DNA of 64,000 bases, taken from Streptomyces chumphonensis. GTDB taxonomy: Bacteria > Actinomycetota > Actinomycetes > Streptomycetales > Streptomycetaceae. Shown here one piece after another: positions 35,589 to 44,186 of this stretch. Position numbers and translations under genes: made by a program. The notes beneath the pieces were generated by a model, which saw only the letters and a list, made by a program, of their open reading frames with translations, did no database searches and was not told the DNA's origin. The stretch lies in contig NZ_JACXYU010000007.1 of the NCBI RefSeq assembly GCF_014779715.1, positions 62,001-126,000 of the forward strand. The letters are read 5' to 3'. How positions within the stretch are numbered: the stretch's first letter is position 1; each line of letters starts with the position of its first letter.

Positions 35589-36170
35589 TCAGCGGAGGTA
35601 CGTCTGCTGCCACTCGATCGAGGTCATGTTCAGTGCAGCCTCGGCAAGGGCCTGGGCGGAGGCCGTCTTGAGCTTCGAGAGGCTGCTGTCAATCCAGGGC
35701 TGGACGTTGGAGCATCCCTGTTCCCGATACTCCACGGCCTGAACCAGGCACTCCAGCTTGTCAGCGTCGTGCGCGCAGACCACTTCGAGTGAGTCACCGT
35801 TCTCGTACTCCTCCACGATCCGCCTCGCCCCAGCCCTCACCGCCGGGTGTGCTGCCGAGACCTGATCTGCGGTCACCTTCTCGTTGCCGATGGCTTCGAG
35901 GTAGCGCCGGCCGATGTGCGGGATGTCGCCGACCCGGGTCTCCTGGGTGTCGTGCCAGAGGCCCAGGAGAGCCGTCCTGCCCGGGTCGGCGCCCTCCATC
36001 ATGGCGAGCACGGAGCCGATGAGAGCAACCCTGAAGCTGTGCTCGGCGATCGTCTCGGGGTCCTTGACCCCGGCGATCCACCAGCCGGACCGCTTGGCTC
36101 GCTTCAGCATCCCCATCTCCAGCAGGAAGCCTGCTGTGCCCTTCGCCTGCTCGTGCTCTGTGTCCGCCAT
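35589..36170 (-). CDS. HD-domain phosphohydrolase (YfbR/HDDC2-like)
   Basis: A 193-residue HD-superfamily protein resembling 5'-deoxynucleotidases, which remove phosphate from deoxynucleoside monophosphates. Metal ligands are His in ETIAEHSFRVAL, the His-Asp pair in GLWHDTQETRVGDIPHIGRR, and Asp in VCAHDADKLECLVQAVEY. ATG 36170. It begins 20 nt after the XRE gene on the same strand, forming an operon with it. Whether it clears nucleotides or a modified signal is not evident. Confidence 0.85.
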   Translation of the reverse strand: MADTEHEQAKGTAGFLLEMGMLKRAKRSGWWIAGVKDPETIAEHSFRVALIGSVLAMMEGADPGRTALLGLWHDTQETRVGDIPHIGRRYLEAIGNEKVTADQVSAAHPAVRAGARRIVEEYENGDSLEVVCAHDADKLECLVQAVEYREQGCSNVQPWIDSSLSKLKTASAQALAEAALNMTSIEWQQTYLR

Positions 36171-36190
36171 AAGACGCGTCCTCCTGTGTG

Positions 36191-37300
36191 TCACGTGCGG
36201 TTCTCGCGTAGAACGTAAGCCACTGCGCTGAGTTCCCGCCTTGATCGCACGGAGATTCGGTCGTGGTCGAGAAGTCGGGCTGTGCGCAGCGCGATTTGAT
36301 CTGCCAGCTCGCGGTCCGCCAGAGGCAGCCATCTGTGAGATGTGAGCAGTGCCCAGAGGGAGTGGACGTACAGGTCCACGTAGCCGGGCGCCTGGTGGAG
36401 GCCGTTCGCGAGACCTCTCAGTAGGCGTACAGGCTCCCAGTCGGTTGGCCGCTCCCGCATGAAGCCGTCATTCGCCTGCGGCTCCCGGATGGCCCCGAGC
36501 CAGTAGGCCCAGTAGTTGAGGTTCGCTGTCTCGGCCGTGTCGTCGTCCACCATCGCCCTGTCGATGAAGTCCAACAGTGGTTGGCTGTCCCCCAGTCGTA
36601 CGAGTGCAGTCGCGGTTGACCGTGCCGTTGCCCAGTGGGGCGTCCAGCCTCGGGCCGCAATCAGATCACGTCGAGCGTGTAGTGCATGCCCCACCCATGA
36701 GCTTGCTTCCGTCGCCCGGTCGTACGAGCACAGGTAGAGCGCCTGTCGGTGGAGAAGCAGCCCGTCCTCACCTTCGCGGACGGCCGAGTCCGCAGCGTCT
36801 CGTAACCGCGAGAAGAACGTGTTGCGGTCCGGAGCGGACAGCAACGGCGCCTTGGCGACAGGGCCTCGGCGACTTTGTGTCGAACGACTGATGAGGGCGG
36901 GCGGGGTGGTTCCGTTTAGGGCCCAGGCGATCATGTGGGCCGTGTCGCGAGTGTGAACCCAATCAGCGAGAGGGTGACGCCGTATCTCCTCGGGGTGAGT
37001 CGTCGCACTGATGATGCGGTCCGCATCCATGGCAGCATCGAGCATCCTGAGGACGCAAGAGTCGGCGCCGAGGGCCAGCAACCGGCGCCGGATGTCGAGG
37101 ACCATGCCAGCCTTGACGTTTGCGAGCGGCCTGCGCCCGGACTCCCAGCCTTGCCACGTGGCGAGGTCAACCCCCATGGTTTCAGCCATGCCTACTTGAG
37201 TGTTGCTCTGGCTTCGCACGCTTTCCCGGGCCATGCGAAGTAAGAACCCTGCGATGGCACCTGTTGCAGCACGCCGTCGTGCGGTTCCTTTCGCGGTCAT
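36191..37300 (-). CDS. XRE-family regulator with long C-terminal domain
   Basis: A 369-residue protein. An N-terminal XRE helix-turn-helix (about 22-70: SNTQVGMAETMGVDLATWQG, then WESGRRPLANVKAGM) precedes a 300-residue helical region, possibly TPR-like (HRQALYLCSYDRATEASSWV, then ARRDLIAARGWTPHWATARS). AGGAGG lies 4 nt before ATG 37300. It probably controls itself and the HD hydrolase downstream. A divergent dioxygenase gene starts 204 bp away. Confidence 0.82.
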   Translation of the reverse strand: MTAKGTARRRAATGAIAGFLLRMARESVRSQSNTQVGMAETMGVDLATWQGWESGRRPLANVKAGMVLDIRRRLLALGADSCVLRMLDAAMDADRIISATTHPEEIRRHPLADWVHTRDTAHMIAWALNGTTPPALISRSTQSRRGPVAKAPLLSAPDRNTFFSRLRDAADSAVREGEDGLLLHRQALYLCSYDRATEASSWVGHALHARRDLIAARGWTPHWATARSTATALVRLGDSQPLLDFIDRAMVDDDTAETANLNYWAYWLGAIREPQANDGFMRERPTDWEPVRLLRGLANGLHQAPGYVDLYVHSLWALLTSHRWLPLADRELADQIALRTARLLDHDRISVRSRRELSAVAYVLRENRT

Positions 37301-37503
37301 GCCGCCTCCTGTGCGTTCGACCCTCCAACCCGTACCCACAGTCAGTCCTACTCCACCCCAAGCGACCGTAGATTCTGGAAACGGAATCATCCACCTCCCG
37401 TCGGGTTGGGGGCCTCATCTCAACCAGGGCATGACGCCGCAGTCACGAACGCGACCTGACGCGCGGACAGATCAAACGGGTCGGGCCGTGGTGACCTACT
37501 CAA

Positions 37504-38448
37504 ATGACATGCACAGAAGGGATGGCTGCCGTGGGCTCTCTGCCACATGGCCGCGCAGGCACGTTCATCTACCTGCCGGGCCGGCTTGAGGAGGCGCTGA
37601 TCGATCTTGCAAAGGACCTCCCGGCTTGGAGTATGAAAGGCACGTTCCTGACTGATTCCACGCTCACGAGGTACCGGGCTGAACTGGCCTCGGCTCCGAA
37701 TTACCAGGAAGCCGTCAGTGCCCTTCTCGAGGCGCTGGGCGGAGCATCGGGCGGATACGCCGTGGTACGCCTGGGGAATATCGCTCATGCGTTAGGGATC
37801 GGTGATGGTTTCCTTCGTCTGGCGACTGCGATCCTCTCCGCTGTCGCAGTGCCCTTTCAACCGTTCACGCGATGGCCGCTGTGGAAGGAACTGGGGACCA
37901 ACCTCAACGCCAAGCCCGGGCTATCCACGGGCGTGGGGTACAACGCGTTCCACATGGACTTGGTGAACGTAACTCATCCCCCGGACTACACAACACTGTT
38001 GTGCGTCCGACCCGATCCGCTCGGTGCGGGCGCGAGTATCCTCTCCAATGCGCGCGAGGCCGTATGCCGCCTGGCGCCATCAAGTCGCGCTCTCCTGGCC
38101 GATGCGGCCTACCGCTACGGCAGCTTCTTCGAGCTGTCAGATGTCGGCGAGGAGTACGCTCCGTTCCCGGTCCTGGACGGTAAACCCGTTGACACCGGGT
38201 TCGTTCGCTTCACGGCCAAGATGCTGGCCGAGTCCGATCTTGATGAGGAGCACGCCTCCGCTGCCAAGGAGCTTGCTGACCAGATGGTTGCCGGGCAAGT
38301 CTCCTTCACGCTCCAACGTGGTGACTTCCTGATCGTGAACCAACACCGCTGGGTCCACGGCCGCGAACCACTAGCGGAAGGCCAGCACGAAGTCTCGCAC
38401 GAGAAGCGCCGCCTGCTGCTTCAACTGTTCTTGCGTCGCAGAAGCTAG
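37504..38448 (+). CDS. TauD/clavaminate-synthase-like Fe(II)/2-oxoglutarate dioxygenase
   Basis: A protein of up to 314 residues with the facial triad of this oxygenase group: His150 and Asp152 in YNAFHMDLVN, and a distal His285 in NQHRWVHGRE. A 2-oxoglutarate-binding Arg near 302-303 is present in EKRRLLLQLFLR. The block DYTTLLCVRPDPLGAGASIL is typical of the clavaminate-synthase relatives, which hydroxylate amino-acid-derived substrates. ATG 37504, ATG 37522 and GTG 37531 are all possible starts. The stop overlaps the convergent glycosyltransferase by four bases. Confidence 0.85.
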   Translation: MTCTEGMAAVGSLPHGRAGTFIYLPGRLEEALIDLAKDLPAWSMKGTFLTDSTLTRYRAELASAPNYQEAVSALLEALGGASGGYAVVRLGNIAHALGIGDGFLRLATAILSAVAVPFQPFTRWPLWKELGTNLNAKPGLSTGVGYNAFHMDLVNVTHPPDYTTLLCVRPDPLGAGASILSNAREAVCRLAPSSRALLADAAYRYGSFFELSDVGEEYAPFPVLDGKPVDTGFVRFTAKMLAESDLDEEHASAAKELADQMVAGQVSFTLQRGDFLIVNQHRWVHGREPLAEGQHEVSHEKRRLLLQLFLRRRS

Positions 38449-39218
38449 ATCCGGGAGTTGCGCAGCGACTGCCACACGGCACCGGCCAGGGCCCGTGTCG
38501 ATCGGGCTACCGACAGGTGCTCGTGCTTGCGGCACAGCTCCCAGTTGTACTGGACGAGGCTGAGCTTGTTGGAGGACAGAGAGCCCGCTTGGTGGGCCCG
38601 GTACACCGCCAGCGGCTCCTTCAGCCCCCGAGCGTCGAAGCCACCCCGCATGATCGACAACCACAGGGCGTAGTCCTGGCGCTTACGCATCTCCGGCATC
38701 AGCCTGGTGCCCAGCACGTTGCGGTCATACATGGCGGTCAAGGCTCCGATGTAGTCCCGGACGAGCATCTGGCGGTACTCCACGTGTTCCTTCGCGTGAA
38801 TCACCCGCCCATTCGGGACGAAGTCGGTGCTCTCGCCCGCGTAGTCGGCAGACATCTTGAAGTAGGAAGTGAAGGTCAGCGGCGCGCTGCCCTCTGCGGC
38901 GAACGCGAGCTGCCGTTCTGCCTTCTCCGGCAACCACATGTCGTCGCTGTCGAGAAAGGCGATGTAGTCCCCCTTGGCTCGCTCCATAGCGCGGTTCCGG
39001 GCGCGGCCCGCACCGCCTCGCTCGGGAGCCGATTCCGGCAGAACCCGCTCGTCCTCCCGGGCGAAGTCCATCAGCAGGTCCATGGAGTCATCGGTCGATC
39101 GGTCGTCGGTGATCAACAGCTCCAGATCGCTGTGGGTCTGCGAGAGCACCGACCGAATCGCTGCACCGAGAGTCGTCGCCGAGTTGTACACGGGCATCAC
39201 GACAGACACCAGGGACAC
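38445..39218 (-). CDS. family 2 glycosyltransferase
   Basis: A 257-residue cytosolic GT2 enzyme with a GT-A fold. It opens LVSVVMPVYNSATTLGAAIR, has LLITDDRSTDDS, and carries the metal-binding DSDD in GDYIAFLDSDDMWLPEKAE. The acceptor region includes KRQDYALWLSIMRGGFDARG. No membrane segment is seen. It is divergent from the nucleotide-sugar dehydrogenase, 66 bp apart, which may supply its donor. Product unknown. Confidence 0.9.
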   Translation of the reverse strand: MSLVSVVMPVYNSATTLGAAIRSVLSQTHSDLELLITDDRSTDDSMDLLMDFAREDERVLPESAPERGGAGRARNRAMERAKGDYIAFLDSDDMWLPEKAERQLAFAAEGSAPLTFTSYFKMSADYAGESTDFVPNGRVIHAKEHVEYRQMLVRDYIGALTAMYDRNVLGTRLMPEMRKRQDYALWLSIMRGGFDARGLKEPLAVYRAHQAGSLSSNKLSLVQYNWELCRKHEHLSVARSTRALAGAVWQSLRNSRI

Positions 39219-39284
39219 AGCACTACTCCTTGCTCAGTCAGGAACGACGGTTCATTCAAGCATCGCGATGGAATAGGAGCTGCC

Positions 39285-40541
39285 ATGGATGTTGTCGTAG
39301 CTGGTCAGGGCTACGTGGGGCTTCCGCTGGCCGTGCGCGCCGCAGAGGTGGGCCACCGCGTCGTCGGTTACGACGTCGACCCACAGCGCGTCCAGCAGTT
39401 GGCCGCAGGCCGCTCCTATGTGGAGGATGTGGCGTCCGCGCGGCTCCGCGCCGTGCTGGAATCCAAGGCCTACCGTGTGATCGCCGATGCCGACGCACTG
39501 CCCCCGTACGATGTCGCGGTGATCACCGTGCCGACCCCGCTGCGGGACGGGGTGCCCGACCTGACCTGCGTCGAGTCCTGCGCCCAGACGATCGGCGAGC
39601 ACCTGCGTCCCGGCGCGACTGTGGTCCTAGAGTCCACGACGTACCCCGGTACTACAGAGGAGCTGGTGCTACCGATCTTGGAGAAGGCATCCGGCCTGAC
39701 CGCTGGCGCGGACTTTCACGTCGGCTTTAGTCCGGAGCGTATCGACCCGGGAAACAAGGCGTGGCCGTTCGAGAAGACACCCAAGGTGGTGTCCGGCATC
39801 GATGCCGCATCGCTCGACGTGGTCAGGAGCTTCTACGACACCGTGGTGGAGATCACGATCACGGTTTCCGGGACGAAGGTCGCCGAGCTGACCAAGCTGA
39901 TCGAAAACACCTTCCGACATGTGAACATCGCGCTGGTCAACGAGATGGCGATGCTCGCGCGCCCGCTCGGGGTGAGCGCCTGGGAGGCGATCGACGCCGC
40001 CGCCTCAAAGCCCTTCGGCTACATGCGCTTCACTCCCGGGCCCGGCGTGGGCGGACACTGCCTACCAATCGACCCCTCACTCCTGTCCTGGAAAGTAGAG
40101 CGCGCGGCCGGCGTTCCGTTTCGCTTCGTGGACCTCGCCAACGACGTGAACGCCCACATGCCCGACTACGTGGTCCGGAGGCTCACGGAGGCATTCAACA
40201 CACGCCGCATGGCAGTCAGGGGGTCTCGCGTCCTGCTACTTGGCCTGGCGTACAAGGCGAACACCTCCGACGCCCGCGAGTCGCCTTCCGTACGAGTGGC
40301 CGAGCTACTGCTCGACCTCGGGGCCGAGGTTCGAGGGGCGGACCCGCATGTCGTAGACGACATCCACATCAACACGCCACTGACTCGAGTCATCGCAACG
40401 GCGGAGGAGATCGCCGCATCCGATGCTGTGGTGCTGCTGACAGACCATGCGGAGTTCGACTACGAGACCGTCCTGAAGCACGCTCCCTACGTGCTCGACT
40501 GCCGAAACCGACTATCCGGTGCGAACGTCGAGGTTCTGTAG
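39285..40541 (+). CDS. UDP-sugar 6-dehydrogenase (WecC/WbpA-like)
   Basis: A 418-residue enzyme oxidising C6 of a nucleotide-linked hexose to a uronic acid with two NAD. The N-terminal Rossmann motif is VVVAGQGYVGLPLA. Lys204 and Asn208 lie in ELTKLIENTFRHVNIALVNE. Catalytic Cys259 is in GPGVGGHCLPIDP. The second Rossmann domain (RVLLLGLAYKANTSDARESP) completes the fold. The sequence around GYMRFTPGPG resembles the UDP-GlcNAc/ManNAc dehydrogenases rather than UDP-glucose dehydrogenase. AGGAG precedes ATG 39285. The cluster lacks a polymerase or flippase, so only part of a glycan pathway is here. Confidence 0.92.
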   Translation: MDVVVAGQGYVGLPLAVRAAEVGHRVVGYDVDPQRVQQLAAGRSYVEDVASARLRAVLESKAYRVIADADALPPYDVAVITVPTPLRDGVPDLTCVESCAQTIGEHLRPGATVVLESTTYPGTTEELVLPILEKASGLTAGADFHVGFSPERIDPGNKAWPFEKTPKVVSGIDAASLDVVRSFYDTVVEITITVSGTKVAELTKLIENTFRHVNIALVNEMAMLARPLGVSAWEAIDAAASKPFGYMRFTPGPGVGGHCLPIDPSLLSWKVERAAGVPFRFVDLANDVNAHMPDYVVRRLTEAFNTRRMAVRGSRVLLLGLAYKANTSDARESPSVRVAELLLDLGAEVRGADPHVVDDIHINTPLTRVIATAEEIAASDAVVLLTDHAEFDYETVLKHAPYVLDCRNRLSGANVEVL

Positions 40542-40704
40542 GAAGGGCTGGCACTGTGACTGGAGTTGCTGGTTGCGCTGTCGATCACTCTTCTTTCGCT
40601 AGCTGTTTCGCAAAGACGAGCAGTCGCGCTACTCGCTTGCCGTGGCGTTGGAATCCTGCACTACTCGTGAGGCCCAAGCGATGCCTCCCGGGACCCCCAG
40701 GTTC

Positions 40705-40740
40705 GCTGCGGCCCGGTCGGGGGTCGTGCCGGGCCGCAGC
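40705..40740. terminator. hairpin between convergent genes
   Basis: A perfect 12-bp stem GCTGCGGCCCGG with a 12-nt loop lies between the dehydrogenase and the next convergent gene. Nothing else is seen in 40542-40768. Confidence 0.65.
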
Positions 40741-40768
40741 GGTGGCGGGTTGCTGTCGCCGGGTGGGG

Positions 40769-41131
40769 TCAGTGGTCGGTGTAGCTGAAGTCGCCGACGG
40801 TCCAGGCGCTGATGTCCTCGATCGCGACGCGGTACATTCCGCCCGTCTCGGGGATCCCCACCGTGCCCTGGAGGATGCGGGCGACGTGGAAGTGCAGGTG
40901 TGTGGGCGGTCCGCTCGTGGTGGGGGCACCGAAGGCGGCGGAGAACTCGCTGAGGCGCTCTGAGGCCGTCAGCACCTCCGACACCCTCTGCCTCCACACG
41001 GCTTCGGAGGCCAGTCGACCGGTGATGACGGCACCACCGGTGACCACGGTCAGGGACATCTGGTTGCTCTGCCCGGACTCCACCAGGGCGGCGACGGCGA
41101 CGAGCAATTCATCGGGCTTCGACACGAGCAC
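40769..41131 (-). CDS. hypothetical protein
   Basis: A 120-residue protein with a plausible all-alpha/beta layout: DELLVAVAALVESGQSNQMS, LTVVTGGAVITGRLASEAVW, and LHFHVARILQGTVG. The strand-turn-strand TVVTGGAVITGRL recalls small GvpU-like proteins, but I would not name it on that. It stands alone between a terminator and the cupin regulator. Function unknown. Confidence 0.6.
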   Translation of the reverse strand: MLVSKPDELLVAVAALVESGQSNQMSLTVVTGGAVITGRLASEAVWRQRVSEVLTASERLSEFSAAFGAPTTSGPPTHLHFHVARILQGTVGIPETGGMYRVAIEDISAWTVGDFSYTDH

Positions 41132-41209
41132 ATCATATTCGCCGCTCCTCCGGCGTCCCGAGCCCCGTACCCGCCAGAGCCCGAGGCGATCGGAGGGAGC
41201 CGGTGCCGG

Positions 41210-41788
41210 TCAGCGCCGCCGGGTGCGGAGGTGGATGCGTTCACCCTGCTTGCCGAAGAGGCTGAGGACCTCGACGCTGCCGCGGCCTGCGGCTCCGAAC
41301 CAGTGGGGGATCCGGCAGTCGAACTCGGCGGCCTCGCCGGCGCCCATGACGAAGTCCTGGTCGCTCAGTTTCACGCGGAGTCGTCCGCGCAGGACGTACA
41401 GCCACTCGTAGCCGTCGTGGGTTCGCAGGTGCGGCTCGCTGTCGTGGGCGGGAATCGTCATCTTGTACGCACGCGGTTCGCCCTGCTGGCGGGAGAGCGG
41501 GACCAATACGCGGCCGTCCTTCCTGGTGGGCTGCTGGGGCACGCGCGGGTCGAGGATCCGGGGTGCGGCGACGATCTCGTCGAGGGGGATGCCCAGGGCG
41601 GCGGTGATCGGCAGGAGGAGTTCGAGGCTCGGCTTGCGCTGCGCGGACTCCAGCCGGGACAGGGTGCTGGTCGAGATGCCGGTGGTGCGCGCGAGGTCGG
41701 CCAGACTGACGCCCTTCTTCAGCCGGGCGCTGCGCAGGCGGGGGGCGATCTGCTCGATCGCGGCGGTGACGCTGGGCTGGTCCTCCAT
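41210..41788 (-). CDS. XRE-family regulator with cupin domain
   Basis: A 192-residue protein: helix-turn-helix at about 18-72 (RLRSARLKKGVSLADLARTT, GISTSTLSRLESAQRKPSLE), then a cupin_2 fold at 120-185 (HLRTHDGYEWLYVLRGRLRV, ending EVLSLFGKQGERIHLRTRRR). The cupin His/Glu ligands (HLRTHDGYE) are present, so it may bind metal or a small ligand. It is divergent from a flavoprotein gene 90 bp away, the likely target along with the MFS gene behind it. Confidence 0.9.
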   Translation of the reverse strand: MEDQPSVTAAIEQIAPRLRSARLKKGVSLADLARTTGISTSTLSRLESAQRKPSLELLLPITAALGIPLDEIVAAPRILDPRVPQQPTRKDGRVLVPLSRQQGEPRAYKMTIPAHDSEPHLRTHDGYEWLYVLRGRLRVKLSDQDFVMGAGEAAEFDCRIPHWFGAAGRGSVEVLSLFGKQGERIHLRTRRR

Positions 41789-41878
41789 GGTCTCAGTCAA
41801 GCAGCGCGTCCCGGAACCGGCAACGAATGTTGTCGGAAGTGAAACAGGCTGCGGATCCTTTCGGTGGAGGTGATCCAC

Positions 41879-42892
41879 ATGGACGCAACGCGGCAGTCGA
41901 CGACCGGATCGCAGGCGGAGACACTGTGGGACGGCATCATCGTCGGGGGCGGGGCCGCCGGCCTGTCGGCCGGGCTGGTGCTCGCGAGGGCACGGTTCGC
42001 GACCCTGGTCGTGGACGGCGGCGAGCCCCGCAACGGGCCCGCCGACCACATGCACGGGTATCTCACCCAGGACGGCCTGGCGCCGAAGGAGTTCGTCGCC
42101 AGGGGCCGGAGCGAGCTGGGTCGTTACGGCGGGACGCTCGTGCGGGCGTCCGTGGTCGAGGCCGTGCGGACGTCGGTCGGCACGTTCGAGCTCCGGCTCG
42201 ACGACGGCAGGGTGCTGCGGTCCCGGTCCGTGCTGGTGGCGACCGGGCTGAGCGACGAGCTCCCCGACGTCCCGGGACTGGCCGAGCGGTGGGCGTCCAC
42301 GGTGCACCACTGCCCCCACTGCCACGGCTACGAGGTGCGGGGGCGCGGGATCGCCGTACTCGGCAACCCGGCGACGGCGATGACGTCGGCGGTGTCGGCG
42401 CACCTGGCCGCGCTGATGCGCCGCTACAGCTCCTCGGTGACGTTCTGCACCAACGGCACGGAGGTCGGCGACGGCGAACGGCGGCGCCTGGCCGCGTACG
42501 GCGTACGGCTGGTCGACGCTCCTGTCACGCGGGTCGCGACGCCTGCCGGTACGGCGGGCGGGAACACGGTGGCGATCGAGCTCGGCGACGCCGAGACGGT
42601 CCTGTGCGAGGCCGTCTTCGTGGCGCCTCGCCCGGTGCCCCACGACGCGGTCCTGACGCAGCTGGGTGCCGCCGCGGACCCGGCGAGCGGCCTGGTCGCC
42701 GTCGACTCCCAGGGGGCGACGAGCGTTCCCGGGCTCTGGGCGGCCGGGAACGTGGTCAACCCCCGGGCGCAGGTCGTCGCCGCCGCGGGAGCGGGTTCGA
42801 CGGCGGCGATCAACATGGCCGGCCGGCTGCTCGACCAGGAGTTGTCCGCCGCCGTCGACCGGGGGCGGCCCGACGGCGGGGGCGGGCACTGA
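41879..42892 (+). CDS. thioredoxin-reductase-like flavoprotein with CxxC
   Basis: A 337-residue FAD enzyme. The FAD loop is DGIIVGGGAAGLSAGLVLAR, the second dinucleotide region begins IAVLGNPA (a weakened GxGxxA), and GLWAAGNVVN closes the FAD domain. A redox pair Cys145-Pro-His-Cys148 is followed by HGYE. CPHCHGYE is the pattern of the GliT/HlmI-type dithiol oxidases and their actinobacterial relatives rather than of thioredoxin reductase proper (CATC). GGAGG at 41866-41870 is 8 nt before ATG 41879. It overlaps the MFS gene by one base. Confidence 0.88.
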   Translation: MDATRQSTTGSQAETLWDGIIVGGGAAGLSAGLVLARARFATLVVDGGEPRNGPADHMHGYLTQDGLAPKEFVARGRSELGRYGGTLVRASVVEAVRTSVGTFELRLDDGRVLRSRSVLVATGLSDELPDVPGLAERWASTVHHCPHCHGYEVRGRGIAVLGNPATAMTSAVSAHLAALMRRYSSSVTFCTNGTEVGDGERRRLAAYGVRLVDAPVTRVATPAGTAGGNTVAIELGDAETVLCEAVFVAPRPVPHDAVLTQLGAAADPASGLVAVDSQGATSVPGLWAAGNVVNPRAQVVAAAGAGSTAAINMAGRLLDQELSAAVDRGRPDGGGGH

Positions 42893-44139
42893 TGGTCGGC
42901 ACGGTCGCGGAGTCGTCCCCGGGCGGTCGGTCCACGCGACTGCCCGCCGGGGTGTATCTGCTCGGCTTCAGCCTGTTCGCCATGGGCAGCGCGGAGTTCC
43001 TGCTGGCCGGCGTTCTGCCGGCGGTCGCCGCCGACCTGGACGTCACGCTCTCCTCGGCCGGGTTCCTGATCACGGCGTTCGCACTGGGCGTCGTGGTCGG
43101 CGGGCCGCCGTTCGCCGTGCTCAGCCTGCGCTGGCCACGCCGTGCCGCGCTCGTGGTGAGCCAGTGCGTCTTCGCCGTCAGCATCACCGTCGGACAGCTG
43201 GGCGGCTACGAGGTCCTGCTGGTCGCGCGTCTGGTCGCGGGCGTCGCCTACGCGGCCTTCTTCGCCGTGGCGACGGTGACGGCGATCGGCCTGGTGACCC
43301 CGGACCGCAAGGCCCGCGCCTCCGGCGTGGTGGTGAGCGGGCTGAGTGTGGCCATGGTGGCCGGTGGTCCCGGGGGGACGCTGCTCGGCCACGTCACCGA
43401 GTGGCGCAACGGCTTCTGGGCCGTCGTCGCCCTCACGGTCGTGGGGATCGTCGGGTGCCTCCTCGGGCTGCCCGCCGCCGATCCCGACTCCGCCGATCCC
43501 GCCGGCTCCTCCCGGTCCGGCGTGTCGCGGGAGCTCGCCACCCTGCGGAGGCCGAGTCTGTGGATCGTCTACGCGGTCACCATCCTGACCACGGCCGCGT
43601 ACATGATCACGTTCAACTTCCTCGCGGCCATGCTCGACGAGATCACCGGTATGCCGGACGTGTGGATCCCGGCGGTGCTCGCGCTCTTCGGGGCCGGTGC
43701 CTTCGTCGGCCTGTCCCTCGGCGGCCGGGTCGCCGATCAGCGGCCGCACCTGGCCCTCCTGACGGGCGCGTCGGCGATCGTGGTCCTGTCGGTGGTGATC
43801 GCCGCCTCGATCCGGCAGATCTGGGTGGTGGTGCCCGCGGTCTTCCTGATCGGTGTCGCGGCGTTCGTGCTGAATCCCGCCGTCTTCGGACGCGTCTTCA
43901 CCGTCGCGGCCGACGCGCCCACGCTCGCCGGTGCCACGGCCGTGTCGGCGTTCCAGCTGGGCATCAGCATCACCCCGGCCCTCGCAGCCGCCGCTCTCAC
44001 CCAGGGGGCGGCCCTCACCGTCGTGTGCCTGATCGGGGCCGCCCTCGCGGCGTCCGCCGTCCCCCTCGTCCTCCTCGACCGGTCACGCGACGCGACGGTC
44101 CGGGGCCGACCCGTGGGAGCCACCGCCGCGCGGTGGTGA
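42892..44139 (+). CDS. MFS exporter (DHA1, AraJ/Cmx-like)
   Basis: A 415-residue twelve-span drug/sugar:H+ antiporter. The opening LPAGVYLLGFSLFAMGSAEF is characteristic of the AraJ/Cmx group. FAVATVTAIGLVTPDRKARA follows span 4 and the antiporter motif C appears as GLSVAMVAGGPGGTLLG. It is translationally coupled to the CxxC flavoprotein, suggesting export of that enzyme's substrate or product. Its last codons (TAARW plus stop) and the first half of its terminator are repeated at 46079. Confidence 0.9.
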   Translation: MVGTVAESSPGGRSTRLPAGVYLLGFSLFAMGSAEFLLAGVLPAVAADLDVTLSSAGFLITAFALGVVVGGPPFAVLSLRWPRRAALVVSQCVFAVSITVGQLGGYEVLLVARLVAGVAYAAFFAVATVTAIGLVTPDRKARASGVVVSGLSVAMVAGGPGGTLLGHVTEWRNGFWAVVALTVVGIVGCLLGLPAADPDSADPAGSSRSGVSRELATLRRPSLWIVYAVTILTTAAYMITFNFLAAMLDEITGMPDVWIPAVLALFGAGAFVGLSLGGRVADQRPHLALLTGASAIVVLSVVIAASIRQIWVVVPAVFLIGVAAFVLNPAVFGRVFTVAADAPTLAGATAVSAFQLGISITPALAAAALTQGAALTVVCLIGAALAASAVPLVLLDRSRDATVRGRPVGATAARW

Positions 44140-44181
44140 GCACGTAGCGACGGCGGTGCCCCCGGCCGGGGCATCCGGTCG
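44121..44181 (+). repeat. direct repeat copy 1: MFS 3' end and half terminator
   Basis: CACCGCCGCGCGGTGGTGAG and the next 41 bases recur at 46079-46138 with few differences. Here the terminator hairpin stops after its left arm and seven bases of the right arm, then the Fic region begins. Confidence 0.85.
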
Positions 44182-44186
44182 ACTTC

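Noticed and set aside
35589..44139. A classical antibiotic biosynthetic gene cluster
   Set aside because: No polyketide, peptide, RiPP or terpene core enzyme is found; tailoring-like genes alone do not define a cluster.
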